Assembly (NCBI GenBank): GCA_012517325.1
Contig: JAAYVF010000060.1
Location: forward strand, 1 to 64,000
DNA length: 64,000 nt
Source: Myxococcales bacterium
GTDB lineage: Bacteria > Lernaellota > Lernaellaia > Lernaellales > Lernaellaceae
Reading direction: 5' to 3'
In this document: in pieces, positions 1-8,568 of the stretch
Numbering within the stretch: position 1 is the stretch's first letter
Layout: each line of letters starts with the position of its first letter
The notes under the pieces: model-generated
The model's input: the letters and a program-made list of their open reading frames with translations, nothing else
Told to the model about the DNA's origin: nothing
The model's database searches: none
Translations under genes and position numbers: made by a program

Positions 1-216
1 CGCAAGCACGTCATCGAGGAATCCACAGTCGCCGATGCTCTGCGCCAACTGGACCCGCTCTGGGACGAGTTATTCCCCGCCGAGCAAGCGCGGATCGTGC
101 AGTTGCTGATCGAGCGCGTGGTGCTGGCCGAGGACGGCATCGAGGTACGCTTCCGGCCCGATGGCTTGAATGCCCTGGCGACCGAACTGGAAGAGAAGGA
201 GTGCGCCAATGATTAA
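1..216 (+). CDS. Large serine recombinase, C-terminal fragment (cut by window edge)
   Basis: Frame 1 is open from the window start and encodes 71 residues. They include LDPLWDELFPAEQARIVQLL and then IERVVLAEDGIEVRFRPDGL. This pattern, an LxPLWDxLxPxExxRIxxLLIExV block followed by a short beta segment, is characteristic of the extreme C terminus of large serine site-specific recombinases. The catalytic resolvase domain and zinc ribbon would lie to the left, outside the window. Its stop overlaps the start of the next gene (ATGATTAA), so the two are translationally coupled. It marks the edge of an integrative element. Family assignment is by remembered motif, not by a search. Confidence 0.8.
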   Translation, partial: RKHVIEESTVADALRQLDPLWDELFPAEQARIVQLLIERVVLAEDGIEVRFRPDGLNALATELEEKECAND

Positions 217-646
217 CACACCGCCCGGCAAACCGACGATCCGGCGTGACGGCGACTGCATCGTCGTTCACATCCCCATGACCTTCAAACGGCGCGGCGG
301 TCGCAAGGAAATCATCGTGCCGCAGGAATACGAGGGGAAGACGCCGACGAAGCAGCAGGCGCAGAACGCCTTGGTCATGGCCGTCGTGCGCGGCCACATC
401 TGGCGCGATCTGCTGGAGTCAGGGAAGGCCAAGTCCATCGCCGAGATCGCGCGGGCGAACAAAGTGGACGGCTCCTACGTGAGCCGCATGCTCGATCTCA
501 CGCTGCTTGCGCCCGACATCATCGAGGCAATTCTGGACGGTAACGAGCCGTCTGGATTGTCACTCACCACGCTCACTCGTCGCCAACCACCGGAGCTTTG
601 GGAAGACCAGCGGCGGGCTTTCGGATTCCCCGAAAAAGCGTTGTAA
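209..646 (+). CDS. Small HTH protein coupled to the serine recombinase
   Basis: 145 residues from the ATG that overlaps the recombinase stop codon. A purine-rich GAGAAGGAG lies just upstream, so this start is preferred over an ATG 39 bases earlier. The N-terminal third is basic (MTFKRRGGRKEIIVPQEYEG). Residues about 76-100 (KSIAEIARANKVDGSYVSRM) form a clear helix-turn-helix of the ParB/KorB or sigma-like kind. The C terminus (LTTLTRRQPPELWEDQRRAF) is short. Small HTH genes commonly sit directly behind large serine recombinases in phage-derived elements, where they may act as directionality factor or regulator. That role here is an inference; no experimental function is known to me for this family. 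Confidence 0.75.
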   Translation: MINTPPGKPTIRRDGDCIVVHIPMTFKRRGGRKEIIVPQEYEGKTPTKQQAQNALVMAVVRGHIWRDLLESGKAKSIAEIARANKVDGSYVSRMLDLTLLAPDIIEAILDGNEPSGLSLTTLTRRQPPELWEDQRRAFGFPEKAL

Positions 647-702
647 AATATCCATCTCCAATCGCGACTCTGCTTCTGGCCCTTACCAAGAGCCATTCCC
701 GG

Positions 703-730
703 CATTGTGACATGACACATTGTGACATGA
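703..730 (+). repeat. Tandem 13-bp repeat, operator-like
   Basis: CATTGTGACATGA occurs at 703-715 and again at 718-730, a 15-base period. The junction TGTGACATGACACA is also a near-palindrome (12 of 14 positions match its reverse complement). It lies about 25-50 bases upstream of the extended -10 element of the exported-protein gene, a reasonable position for a regulator site. Possible ligands include the HTH protein encoded just upstream, but this is only inference. Confidence 0.45.
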
Positions 731-753
731 GTCTCCTCCGAATGTGGGAAATA

Positions 754-762
754 TGCTATGAT
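754..762 (+). promoter_or_regulatory. Extended -10 promoter element for the exported protein gene
   Basis: TGCTATGAT is a match to the extended -10 form TGnTATAAT with one difference. No good -35 hexamer lies 16-18 bases upstream, which is usual for extended -10 promoters. The start codon of the downstream gene is 59 bases away. Confidence 0.4.
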
Positions 763-821
763 CCTTACAAGAAGGAATCGAGGCTGCCGAAGCACCAAAC
801 AACTTCACGGAGGGGACTTCC

Positions 822-1472
822 ATGAAACGGGCGCAATTTTCCATCGTGGTCGGCGTGGTGTTGGCACTGACCGTGGTGACAGCACTCGCCGCCGACACCT
901 CGACCAAGGCGGGCATCAACCTGACCAAGGAGTTCACGGTCCTGGGAAAGAAGGTCGTCGTCGACATCGCGAGTCCGGGTCGTGTAGAGATTACTGTGGA
1001 TGGCAAGCTCCGGTACACGGGCGGGCCGGGGTTTCCTACGGAGACTCACGGAGGCTACAAGAGCCATAAGGCACCTGGGTCTCCCGATGTGGAAGGCGTC
1101 TGCGTCGCTGCGGATTTCGCCGACGTGGTCCACCTCAAGGATCACTCGGTCCTCGTCTTCGAAACCTGGTACAAAGTCGAGAACGGCCTCCTGGGCCGGG
1201 TCTGGCTGGAGAGCGTATGGCCGACTGACGAAAAAGGCGTGGTGGACGGCTATCTCATGAATCACGATGGAACGTACCATGACTGCATCGAAACGCTACC
1301 CGCCGGGACGGACCCCATGAAAGCTCAAACAGCCGTGAAGACAGTTTCCAAGAAGGGTGATACGGAATTTCAATACCGCTGCGGTGGGTGGGGCGAACAC
1401 CCTGCAAGCACGGCGGTCTACAAACGGGTGCTTCAATACGACATCGTGGAGCCGCCGATTTCGGATAAATAG
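822..1472 (+). CDS. Exported protein of unknown function
   Basis: 216 residues starting at an ATG with a CGGAGGGG ribosome site 6-10 bases upstream. Residues 1-23 are a classical signal peptide ending at ALAADTS, so the protein is periplasmic or secreted. The mature part has a beta-rich look (KVVVDIASPGRVEITVDGKL) and two cysteines (C90, C166) that could pair, plus further single cysteines; no catalytic motif is obvious. I do not recognise the family. It stands alone behind the repeat and extended -10 element, close to the recombinase, so it is probably cargo of the mobile element. Confidence 0.75.
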   Translation: MKRAQFSIVVGVVLALTVVTALAADTSTKAGINLTKEFTVLGKKVVVDIASPGRVEITVDGKLRYTGGPGFPTETHGGYKSHKAPGSPDVEGVCVAADFADVVHLKDHSVLVFETWYKVENGLLGRVWLESVWPTDEKGVVDGYLMNHDGTYHDCIETLPAGTDPMKAQTAVKTVSKKGDTEFQYRCGGWGEHPASTAVYKRVLQYDIVEPPISDK

Positions 1473-2227
1473 CTTTAGCTGGTTATTAATTGCATTTTTA
1501 TGGCGTAAAGTGGCGAATTTGCGGTGCCTCGGCCTGGGTTGCTCCGTAAGTAAAATAATCTTCGCCATCCTCGTTCCGGCTTCGCGCTTTCTCTATTCTG
1601 CGTAAAAATCCAGATATCGCTTTATTATCAGCGGCTTACGCCATGACTTCGCGCACCGCATTTCGACGCCAGTCCCGCTTGCTACTCCAACCAAGCGTTT
1701 CTCGGAAAGAGCGTGCCTGCCTCGCAAGCCATTGATATTCCACATTTTCTTTGCGATCGGACTTGATGGGCAAAGTCCGAACGACATGGAGAAAGAGAGA
1801 GAAAAGGGGGCCTTTTGGGGGCAAAATAGGGGTTTTGGGGTGAGAGTCAGTCCGATCAGAGCAGGCCGCCCGGAGCGGTGCGGACCTTGGAAAATCCTTT
1901 TATTTCCTGCACTTATACGCCACAAACGGCAGTCGCCCCGAGGTGGGGCTACAGAACTGAGAGACCGTCCTTTTCAGGGGAAAGTGGTGGAGCAAACAAG
2001 AGTCGAACCTTCCTCCGAGTCTCGTTTCGCTCCGCGCAAATATCGATGTTGAAAAATCAAAGGCGTGATTGAGATGGTAGAGTACAAGAAAAAATTAGTT
2101 TGTCAAGTAAGGTGAGAGATTTCTAAATTATTCGATTGGAGATTGTCGTGTCGAAAAGGTGAAAGACGGACCGTCGGCTTTCACTTTTGTGCCGGGGGCT
2201 GGGGAGATTTTTAAAGCGAGAAGCGCC
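1473..2227. other. Gene-poor stretch at the right side of the mobile region
   Basis: About 750 bases without a convincing gene; open frames on either strand lack ribosome sites and family resemblance. It holds a perfect 7-bp inverted repeat (CGGACTT at 1758-1764 and AAGTCCG at 1773-1779), a G-run-rich segment around 1805-1845, the tRNA-like 3' end described separately, and an AT-rich end (2041-2160). The texture suits a junction between inserted DNA and the chromosome. Confidence 0.5.
1985..2035 (-). pseudogene. tRNA/tmRNA-like 3' end (possible attachment-site remnant)
   Basis: Read on the minus strand, this ends in TTCGACT, then TTGTTTGCTCC, then ACCA. That is the layout of a T loop, acceptor strand, discriminator A and encoded CCA. 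The 5' half of a tRNA is absent and the T stem pairs poorly, so it is not a functional tRNA. Instead the segment folds as a long imperfect hairpin: GGAGC..AAACGAG pairs with CTTGTTT..GCTCC, and TCGGA pairs with TTCGA. Integrases often use tRNA or tmRNA 3' ends and leave such partial copies. With a serine recombinase 1.8 kb away this is a plausible att remnant, but it could be coincidence. Confidence 0.25.
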
Positions 2228-3007
2228 CTATTCGCCGATGGTGATCGTGGCGGGGGTGAGCTTCTGGAAGAGCGACTCGTTGAGTTCGGCCGCGAGGTCG
2301 GAGCTGGGCGAGAAGTAATCGGGGTACAGGCCGGAGTTGGTCAGCACGGCGAAAATCTTGTATTCGCCCGGTTCCAGGTCGAAGTTGTCGATGATCCAGG
2401 TCAGGCTGAACTGTTGCACCTCGCCGGGATTAAGCGTCACTTCCTGCGCCTGGGAACCCTGCCCCGGGAACAGGCCGCCGACGACGGTCGTGCCCTCGTA
2501 ACGCACCGCGAAGGCCGCCATCGGGCTGGTCAGCGAGTAGAGCGTGATCGGCTCGTCCGTGACGTTCAACGCCTCGAGGGTGATGAAAACCGTGTCGCCG
2601 TAGGTGTAGGTCAGCTTGTCGGGCAACACGTCGAAGACGATCTGCTGGGTCAGCTCCATGTTGTCCAATTCGGTTTCGGGGATTCCCTTGACGACCGTGA
2701 ACGACTGCTCGCTCGAGGAAAAGAACGGATAGGAAGCGCGCAGGGTCCACTCGCCGTCGGCCAGTTCGTTGAGCAGCGAAAACTTGCCTTCGGCATCGGT
2801 AATGAGGTTGATGTCGATTTCCTCGAGTTCCACCGAAATACCGCTGTGCTCGGTCATGTTTTCCAACAATGCCCGGCCCTGCACCTCGGGCGGCGTGGTG
2901 CTCTCGTTCACCTCGTCGAAACCGACTTTAATTACGCCGTCATCGCCGCAAGCCAGGGGCAGAAGAACGGCGGCAATGAGCAGAATGAATGTAAATACGC
3001 GTGCCAC
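2228..3007 (-). CDS. Lipoprotein with a BsuPI-like C-terminal domain
   Basis: 259 residues from a GTG start chosen because GGAG lies 8 bases upstream. An upstream TTG in the same frame has no ribosome site and sits inside a hairpin. A hydrophobic N terminus ends in LLPLAC at Cys20, an approximate lipobox, followed by GDDG. Residues about 50-115 look like a carboxypeptidase-regulatory-like beta sandwich (ITDAEGKFSLLNELADGEWT segment). Residues about 135-230 (TYTYGDTVFITLEALNVTDE, later PGEYKIFAVLTNSG) resemble the intracellular proteinase inhibitor BsuPI fold. It is last in the minus-strand run behind the barrel protein gene. Function unknown; probably anchored in the inner or outer membrane. 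Confidence 0.8.
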   Translation of the reverse strand: MARVFTFILLIAAVLLPLACGDDGVIKVGFDEVNESTTPPEVQGRALLENMTEHSGISVELEEIDINLITDAEGKFSLLNELADGEWTLRASYPFFSSSEQSFTVVKGIPETELDNMELTQQIVFDVLPDKLTYTYGDTVFITLEALNVTDEPITLYSLTSPMAAFAVRYEGTTVVGGLFPGQGSQAQEVTLNPGEVQQFSLTWIIDNFDLEPGEYKIFAVLTNSGLYPDYFSPSSDLAAELNESLFQKLTPATITIGE

Positions 3008-3022
3008 CGAAACGTCTCCTTC

Positions 3023-3041
3023 AAAACCCAGACGGGTTTTT
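3023..3041 (-). terminator. Symmetric hairpin between barrel gene and lipoprotein gene
   Basis: AAAACCC at 3023-3029 and GGGTTTT at 3034-3040 form a perfect 7-bp stem with a four-base loop, with T residues on the 3' side in either direction. It lies about 130 bases after the barrel-protein stop and 4 bases before the lipoprotein ribosome site. It may end part of the upstream transcripts or act as an attenuator. Confidence 0.4.
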
Positions 3042-3172
3042 ACAACCAATCAAATAAGAAAGCAAGTTCCATGCCGTTTCCAAAATGCCGCGATAATCGG
3101 CAGTTACGCCACTCATGGAACCTCGCTCGTCAACTTTCCGTGACGCTTTTTCAAGAATTCGGCACTCCGTGC

Positions 3173-4270
3173 CTAAAAATCAACCGTTAAACCCAGGGCA
3201 TACAAGTTTTTCGTAAAGCTCAGATCGGCAAAGGACGAATCGCTCCAATACCGGTGATAGCCGGCGAACAGGCTCAGGTAATCGTTGAAGCCGTGCGTCA
3301 GCCGCAACTCGATCTGGTTGTAGTTCTCGTCGTCCTCCTCGATCGAGTAGCTGTGCGGGATCAAGACCTTTTCGGCCGAGTTCCGGAACTGGAACACGCC
3401 CAGAAAATGCACGCTGGTATCCTGGAAGATGTACTGCGACAGCCCCAGCATGACGCGGTGGTTGTTGTAGGAGTCGCCGTACGAGTTGGAATCGTTGACC
3501 TGATAGGTGTAGGTGAGATTGGCCAGGAACGGCAGCGTCTCGAAAAAGGTCTTCTGATAGCGCCCGCTCAGGCTGAATTCGTGCAGGTGATCGACGCGCA
3601 GATCGTTCTCCTCCACCAGAACGATGTCGCTCGCGCCGATGTCCTTCAGCGCCTTATACGGATAGGTCTTGATTTCGTAGTCGTAACCCAGGCCGACCGA
3701 GAAAACGCGCTCGTAATCGTAGCGCGCCTCGGCGCCGTAAAGCTGGGTCCAGTAGTCGTACCAGCTCGAACCGCGGTAATCGAACTCGCTGTACTCGGCG
3801 TGCACGCCGGTGTACAGGCTTTGCAGAAACGTCTTGCCGGCGAACGCCCGGCCGGTCCACTTCAAATAGTCTTCCTGCGCGTCGGCGACGTTGCGCAACT
3901 TGACCGACCCGAGCACTCCCATCTGGACCGTGGGAAGCGACGAATTGGTGTAGCCCAGTTGCAACTGGTTGATGACGGCGCTTTCGTCGGACTCGTGAAA
4001 ATAGAGTTTGCCCCCCACCTGGTAATTGGTCAGTAAGAGATTGGCCGGCGTGATGGCCCAATGCAAACCAAAGTCGTAGAACAACCGGCCCAGTTCGTCG
4101 AGCGTCCGGTCGCGGTTGGTCTTGTAGACGTTGTCGTCGTACTCGAGCGAAATCGCCGCGCGATTGCTCAGCTCCACCTCGCCGGCCCGGGCCCACGGCG
4201 GCGCCGCGAGCCAGACCAGGAACAGGAGCAGCAACCATCGCCCCCCAGGCCGGATGCGTCTTGGTTTCAT
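3173..4270 (-). CDS. Outer-membrane beta-barrel protein
   Basis: 365 residues. The ATG overlaps the stop of the preceding gene (ATGA), so it is translationally coupled. A basic and hydrophobic signal peptide ends near PPWARAGEVELS. The mature chain is full of alternating aromatic beta strands (LEYDDNVYKTNRDRTLDE, VMLGLSQYIFQDTSVHFLGV) and ends in Phe, as outer-membrane barrels usually do. The start of the mature part resembles barrels of the outer-membrane BBP2-like group, but I cannot name a family. It is the outer-membrane partner in a two-component/coiled-coil/barrel operon. A longer frame upstream in the same register is noise from the GC-rich sequence. Confidence 0.8.
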   Translation of the reverse strand: MKPRRIRPGGRWLLLLFLVWLAAPPWARAGEVELSNRAAISLEYDDNVYKTNRDRTLDELGRLFYDFGLHWAITPANLLLTNYQVGGKLYFHESDESAVINQLQLGYTNSSLPTVQMGVLGSVKLRNVADAQEDYLKWTGRAFAGKTFLQSLYTGVHAEYSEFDYRGSSWYDYWTQLYGAEARYDYERVFSVGLGYDYEIKTYPYKALKDIGASDIVLVEENDLRVDHLHEFSLSGRYQKTFFETLPFLANLTYTYQVNDSNSYGDSYNNHRVMLGLSQYIFQDTSVHFLGVFQFRNSAEKVLIPHSYSIEEDDENYNQIELRLTHGFNDYLSLFAGYHRYWSDSSFADLSFTKNLYALGLTVDF

Positions 4271-5322
4271 GTGCTCATCCATCCGCAACGATTTTCGTCC
4301 GCGGGGTCCACGTGCCGGAACGATTCGCGGCGGCGCAGCTCGCGGGCTTTTTTTCGCAACTCGTCCGCCTTGGCCGCAAACTGGCTTTCCAGGCGGTCGA
4401 GCAAGGCTCGTTCGTGTTTCAAGCGCCGGAGGTCGGCGTCGACCGATCGCGCCGCCCGCTCGCCGACCGGCGGCTTTTCGGGTTCGAGGGTCAGCGGCGG
4501 CACGTGGGTGCCGGCCTCGGTGCCCTCGGTCGGCGGCGAAACAGTGGGTTCGTTGCTCTTGGTGGTCTCGCGCAGGAATTTGGTGCCTTCCTCGAAGAGG
4601 TTCATTTCCTTGACCATGTGGTTCATTTCCTGCGACAGCTTGGCTTCCCGCTGCAACCGCTGGATTTCGCGATCCAGCTCGCGCTTCGCCAGGCGGATCT
4701 TGCCGACCAGGTCGGTCAGGATGTCGGCCTTGGCAAGCAATTCGTCGGGGCCGTCGCTCTCGCTTTCGACGACCGCCAGCCCGCTGAAATCGTTTTCGAT
4801 CGACAGTTGGGTCCACCACGGCGCGCGGTTCTGTTCGAGCACGTAGAAGCGGTGCACCAGCCCGGTCGCGGCCTTGCGGTCGGGCGTTTCCCGCAACTGG
4901 CGCACGACCAGCTCCATTTCCGCCGTATAGGCGCGGTAGACGACATCGCGCTTGGCCTGGCGGGCGAGCGCGTTTTGCGACAGGCGCTGGGCGACCTCGC
5001 CGAGTTGGTTGGAAAGCTCGAGGTTGCGGGCCAGCAGTTTTTCGAGGCGCAGCCGGCCCAGCAGGCCCGGATTGGATTCCTGGATGCTTTCGATCTCGTC
5101 GGCGATTTTCGCCTGCTGCCCCAGTAGTGATTTTTGCATTTCGACGAGGCTGCGGTATTCGTCGACCAATTGCTGGTACTGCGCCTTCAGCAGGCGGACG
5201 GTCGGCGGATCGAACGGCTCGACTTGGGCGAATGCCGGCCCGGCCAGCGCCAGGAAAAGCAAGGCGAACGCCGCCGCAAGCCAGCGGCGAAGGCGATCGG
5301 TTCCGGCAAAACGCTTTTGCAT
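4267..5322 (-). CDS. Periplasmic coiled-coil protein
   Basis: 351 residues with a signal peptide (about 1-32, ending AGPAFAQVEP). Most of the mature chain is charged alpha-helix with heptad character: residues about 40-125, 205-255 (AKRELDREIQRLQREAKLSQ) and 295-340. A Pro/Thr/Glu-rich linker (about 260-290) separates the last helix. No enzyme motif. It begins 6 bases after the NtrC-family gene stop and overlaps the barrel gene by 4 bases. It may be a periplasmic scaffold or adaptor bridging to the outer-membrane barrel; this is inference from architecture and neighbours. Confidence 0.8.
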   Translation of the reverse strand: MQKRFAGTDRLRRWLAAAFALLFLALAGPAFAQVEPFDPPTVRLLKAQYQQLVDEYRSLVEMQKSLLGQQAKIADEIESIQESNPGLLGRLRLEKLLARNLELSNQLGEVAQRLSQNALARQAKRDVVYRAYTAEMELVVRQLRETPDRKAATGLVHRFYVLEQNRAPWWTQLSIENDFSGLAVVESESDGPDELLAKADILTDLVGKIRLAKRELDREIQRLQREAKLSQEMNHMVKEMNLFEEGTKFLRETTKSNEPTVSPPTEGTEAGTHVPPLTLEPEKPPVGERAARSVDADLRRLKHERALLDRLESQFAAKADELRKKARELRRRESFRHVDPADENRCGWMST

Positions 5323-5328
5323 CGGGGT

Positions 5329-6708
5329 TCAGATCAATCCGTATTTTTCGAGTTTGTAATACAGGGCGCTGGTCTTGACGCCCAGAATCCGGGCCGTTTC
5401 GGTTTTCACGCCGCCGGCCAGGCGGAACGCTTCCTTGACCAGATCCCGCTCGATGTCGTCGAGCAGTTCGGGCAGCGGCTTGCTGCCCAATTCGGGGCGC
5501 CACGACGGCTCTTTGCATTCGCCGGTGATGAAGCTGGGCAGATCGGCGGCGGTGATCGTTTCGCCCTCGCAGAGCACCATCGTCTGCTCGATGACGTTTT
5601 CCAGTTCGCGGATGTTTCCCGGCCAACTGTAGGCGCTGAGTTGGCGCATGGCGGCGTCGTCGAGGGCGCGGATCTGCTTGCGCGTGCGCGCCGCCAGCTT
5701 GGTCAGGAAATGGTGGATCAAGAGCGGCAGGTCGTCGAGCCGTTCGCGGAGCGGCGGCACCTCGAGCGGGATGATGTGCATGCGGTAATACAGATCCTCG
5801 CGGAACGTACCCTTCTTGATCTCTTCCTTCAGATCCTTGTTCGTGGCGGTCACCATGCGGACGTCGACCTTGATCGTCGTCGTGCCGCCGACCCGCTCGA
5901 ATTCGCGCTCCTGCATCACCCGCAACAGCTTCAACTGGATCATCGGACTGATGTCGCCGATTTCGTCGAGAAACAGCGTGCCTTTGTCGGCCAGTTCGAA
6001 CCGCCCCAGCCGCCGCTTGTAGGCGCCGGTGAACGAGCCCTTTTCGTGGCCGAACAATTCGCTTTCCAGTACGCCCTCGGCAAGCGCCGCGCAGTTGAGC
6101 TTGATGAAGGGCCCCTCGGCCCGCGAACTGGCCTCGTGAATCGCGCGGGCGATCAGTTCCTTGCCGGTGCCGCTTTCGCCGTGGATGAACACGGTGGAGT
6201 CGCCGACGGCGATTTTCTTGATCGTTTCCTTGATGCGCCGCATGCTTTCCGAGTTGCCGATCATCTCCTCGGGGCGAAATTCGGCGCGCTCGGCCTCGCG
6301 CAGGTAGGCGTTTTCGTGTTCGAGGCGGCTTTTCTCCTTGGCCAACTGGTGGTGTTCCAGCGCCTTTTCGACCCGGAAGCGCAGTTCGTCCTGCGAGAAC
6401 GGCTTGGTGATGAAATCGAAGGCGCCCTTGCGCATCGCCTCGACCGCGGTTTCGATGGTGCCGTAGGCGGTGATCAGCATGACGACGCAATCGGGATTGC
6501 GCGACTTGACCTCCTCCAACACCTCGAGGCCGTCCATGCCCTCCATGCGCAGATCGGTCAGCACCAGGTCGATGTGATTCATCTCGAAGATTTGCAGGCC
6601 CTCCGGCCCGTTGCCGGCGGCGAACGCCTTGTGCCCCAGTTTGGCGATGATGACCGCCATGCCCTCGCGCATGGTCTGGTTGTCGTCGATGATCAGTATC
6701 TGGCTCAT
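5329..6708 (-). CDS. Sigma-54-dependent response regulator, NtrC family
   Basis: 459 residues with three domains. The receiver (1-120) has phosphoacceptor D52, acidic pair D8/D9, T80 and K102. The AAA+ ATPase (about 147-385) has Walker A GESGTGKE at 177-184, a GSFTGA sigma-54 contact loop (Ser in place of the usual Ala) and Walker B LFLDEIGD. The Fis-type HTH is at the C terminus ([20 protein letters not shown]). It should activate sigma-54 promoters after phosphorylation by the kinase whose gene overlaps it by 4 bases. The downstream coiled-coil and barrel genes are candidate co-regulated partners, but no -24/-12 site was verified here. Confidence 0.95.
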   Translation of the reverse strand: MSQILIIDDNQTMREGMAVIIAKLGHKAFAAGNGPEGLQIFEMNHIDLVLTDLRMEGMDGLEVLEEVKSRNPDCVVMLITAYGTIETAVEAMRKGAFDFITKPFSQDELRFRVEKALEHHQLAKEKSRLEHENAYLREAERAEFRPEEMIGNSESMRRIKETIKKIAVGDSTVFIHGESGTGKELIARAIHEASSRAEGPFIKLNCAALAEGVLESELFGHEKGSFTGAYKRRLGRFELADKGTLFLDEIGDISPMIQLKLLRVMQEREFERVGGTTTIKVDVRMVTATNKDLKEEIKKGTFREDLYYRMHIIPLEVPPLRERLDDLPLLIHHFLTKLAARTRKQIRALDDAAMRQLSAYSWPGNIRELENVIEQTMVLCEGETITAADLPSFITGECKEPSWRPELGSKPLPELLDDIERDLVKEAFRLAGGVKTETARILGVKTSALYYKLEKYGLI

Positions 6709-8150
6709 TTCTTCTCCTCGACCGGCGGTTGCGGGAACACCAGACAGACGCGGGTGCCTTCGCCGACCCGGCTGTCCAGCCCGACCCGGCCGCCGTGCGA
6801 TTCCATGATTTTTCTTGCAAACGGCAGGCCGAGACCGGTCCCTTTTTCCTTGGTGGTGAAAAACGGCGTGAACAGGTTGGCGCGGATCTCCTCCGGAATG
6901 CCCTTGCCCGAATCGGCCACGCAGATTTGCAGTTCCCCCGACGGCAGGTGCGCGCTCACGGTCAGCTTGCCGCCCTCGGGCATGGCCTGGATGGCATTGA
7001 GCAACAGGTTATGTAACGCCCGGCGCACCAGGTCCGGATCGAAGTAGGCCTCCTGGATCGCCTCGTCCACCTGCTTGTACAGGGCGATGCCGAGCGGCTC
7101 GGCCATCCCCGCGTAGACCAGCAGCAATTCGGTGATGAATTCGTCCAGCGGCACCTTTTTCGGATCGGGCGTCTGTTCGCGCGTGAAGTCGAGAAACTCG
7201 TTGAGGACCGCCCCCAGGGATTTGACCTCCTGCCGGATTTTGTCGACGTGCGGCACCAGGTCCGGCCGGGAGCCCAATTCGTCGCCGAGGATGTCGCAAT
7301 ACAGCGACATGCCGCCGAGCGGATTGCGCACCTCGTGGGCGATGCCGCGCAGCATCATCTGCAGGTAGCGGTCGCGCTCCACGATGCGCTGACGCATGTC
7401 GTTGAGCGTGTCGGCCAGCACCTCGATCTCGTCGCCGGTATCCTCCGCGATCGGCAAGCCGTAATCGCCGTCGCCGATGCGCGCCGCCATGCCGGCCAGG
7501 CGGCGCAACGGGCGCACCAGGCGGCGGGCGAAGAGGATCACGGCCAGGGCGAACAGCAGCAAGCCGAACAGGCTGAACAGGAACAGGTTGCGGCGGACGC
7601 GGCGTAGCGGCTCGAAAAACCGCACGTCGGCGTCGACGCCGACCAGCGCCACCGGCGCGCCGTCGACCAGTAGCGGCGCGTAACCCGTTTTGTAAAACAA
7701 GCCGTCCCGGGCCAGAAACATGGTCGAGGCGGTCGCCAGGCCTTGCTGCACCTGCCGGAGTTCACGGCGATGGCCGGTCAATTGGTACATCTGCTGGCCG
7801 ATGCGGCTTTGGTCGTCGGTGTCGAAAAGGATCGACTGATCCAGGCGGGTCACGAAAATCCGCGAAGCCTCGTTGTCGTGGGCCAGGCGGCGCATTTTCT
7901 CGACCAGCCCGCGATAGGCATGACCGTTTTCGTCGCCGAATTGGAACAACAGCACCTGCGAAATCTCCACTTCCGCCGCGGCGCTGCGCGCCAGGCCGAC
8001 CAGCCGCCGGCCCATCTCGTCCTCGAGGTTGGTGCGGGCCTGGAAATAGAAATAGACGCTGATCACTGCCAGCAGCAGCGTGGCCGGGGCCAGGGTAATG
8101 AGCAGCATTTTGGTCAGGATGCTGCGGCGCAGGAGCGAACGTCGCGCCAT
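6705..8150 (-). CDS. Sensor histidine kinase
   Basis: 481 residues. Transmembrane segments lie at about 13-36 and 187-207 and flank an extracytoplasmic sensor region of roughly 150 residues. A HAMP linker follows ([20 protein letters not shown]), then HisKA with the phospho-acceptor H272 in [12 protein letters not shown], and a HATPase domain with N box ([14 protein letters not shown]), DSGKGIP, and a GTGLGL G2 box. The order fits NtrB/ZraS-like kinases that pair with NtrC-family regulators, and the ATGA overlap with the regulator gene supports this pairing. The stop of yraN is one base before its ATG, so kinase and regulator belong to the rnhB-yraN transcript. The sensed signal cannot be read from the sequence. 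Confidence 0.95.
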   Translation of the reverse strand: MARRSLLRRSILTKMLLITLAPATLLLAVISVYFYFQARTNLEDEMGRRLVGLARSAAAEVEISQVLLFQFGDENGHAYRGLVEKMRRLAHDNEASRIFVTRLDQSILFDTDDQSRIGQQMYQLTGHRRELRQVQQGLATASTMFLARDGLFYKTGYAPLLVDGAPVALVGVDADVRFFEPLRRVRRNLFLFSLFGLLLFALAVILFARRLVRPLRRLAGMAARIGDGDYGLPIAEDTGDEIEVLADTLNDMRQRIVERDRYLQMMLRGIAHEVRNPLGGMSLYCDILGDELGSRPDLVPHVDKIRQEVKSLGAVLNEFLDFTREQTPDPKKVPLDEFITELLLVYAGMAEPLGIALYKQVDEAIQEAYFDPDLVRRALHNLLLNAIQAMPEGGKLTVSAHLPSGELQICVADSGKGIPEEIRANLFTPFFTTKEKGTGLGLPFARKIMESHGGRVGLDSRVGEGTRVCLVFPQPPVEEKK

Positions 8151-8151
8151 T

Positions 8152-8568
8152 TTATTCCCCCGCCAGCCAGGCGCCGCGCGTCCATTCGACGGCGGGCGGC
8201 TCCGACCAGACGACTTCGAAAATATCGAAGCGGATCTCCGGCGGATCGATTTTTTGCTGCCGGCAATACAACAAGGCCAGTTGCTCCAGTTTGCGCCGTT
8301 TGCGCCGATGCACCGCCTCGGCCGGACGGCCGAATTCCGTCGCCGCGCGGCTTTTCACCTCGACGAACGCCAGCGCCTGGCGATCGACCACGATCAGGTC
8401 GACCTCGCCCGCCGGGCAGCGCCAGTTGCGCGCCGCCACCCGTCCGCCCCGCCGGCGAATATGGCGGCAAGCCAACTCCTCGGCCTGCCGTCCCCGTTGC
8501 CCGCGCCCGTCGGCGGCGGCCGTTTCGCCGGTCGAACCGGTCAACAGGCGGCGGATCCATTCTCTCAT
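8152..8568 (-). CDS. yraN: YraN family (UPF0102) endonuclease-like protein
   Basis: 138 residues. The ATG overlaps the rnhB stop by 4 bases. The core GEVDLIVVDRQALAFVEVKSR carries the D-x(n)-ExK arrangement of the restriction-endonuclease-like fold, preceded by the family's RGxxxARNWRCPxGE segment. The pair rnhB-yraN is a widespread bacterial arrangement. A DNA-repair or recombination role is assumed for the family but is not well established. The N-terminal 25 residues are poorly conserved. Confidence 0.92.
   Translation of the reverse strand: MREWIRRLLTGSTGETAAADGRGQRGRQAEELACRHIRRRGGRVAARNWRCPAGEVDLIVVDRQALAFVEVKSRAATEFGRPAEAVHRRKRRKLEQLALLYCRQQKIDPPEIRFDIFEVVWSEPPAVEWTRGAWLAGE

Noticed and set aside
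1593-1925. Minus-strand frame of 110 residues in the gap
   Set aside because: No ribosome site or family resemblance; the G-run segment accounts for the open frame.
1985-2035. Complete tRNA gene
   Set aside because: No 5' acceptor half, D arm or anticodon arm, and the T stem pairs poorly; only a 3' end resemblance.
2159-3190. Long plus-strand open frame opposite the lipoprotein gene
   Set aside because: Antisense to a gene with signal peptide, lipobox and ribosome site. The translation is low-complexity and Gly/Arg/Val-rich as expected for a GC-driven shadow.
4271-6820. Minus-strand open frame that extends the barrel protein upstream by over 800 residues
   Set aside because: The upstream part is arginine-rich noise on top of the coiled-coil and NtrC genes in another frame. 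Only the last 365 residues, from the ATGA-coupled start, look like a real protein.
5134-7047. Very long plus-strand frame opposite the NtrC and kinase genes
   Set aside because: Clear shadow of two well-defined genes; no family resemblance and no ribosome site.
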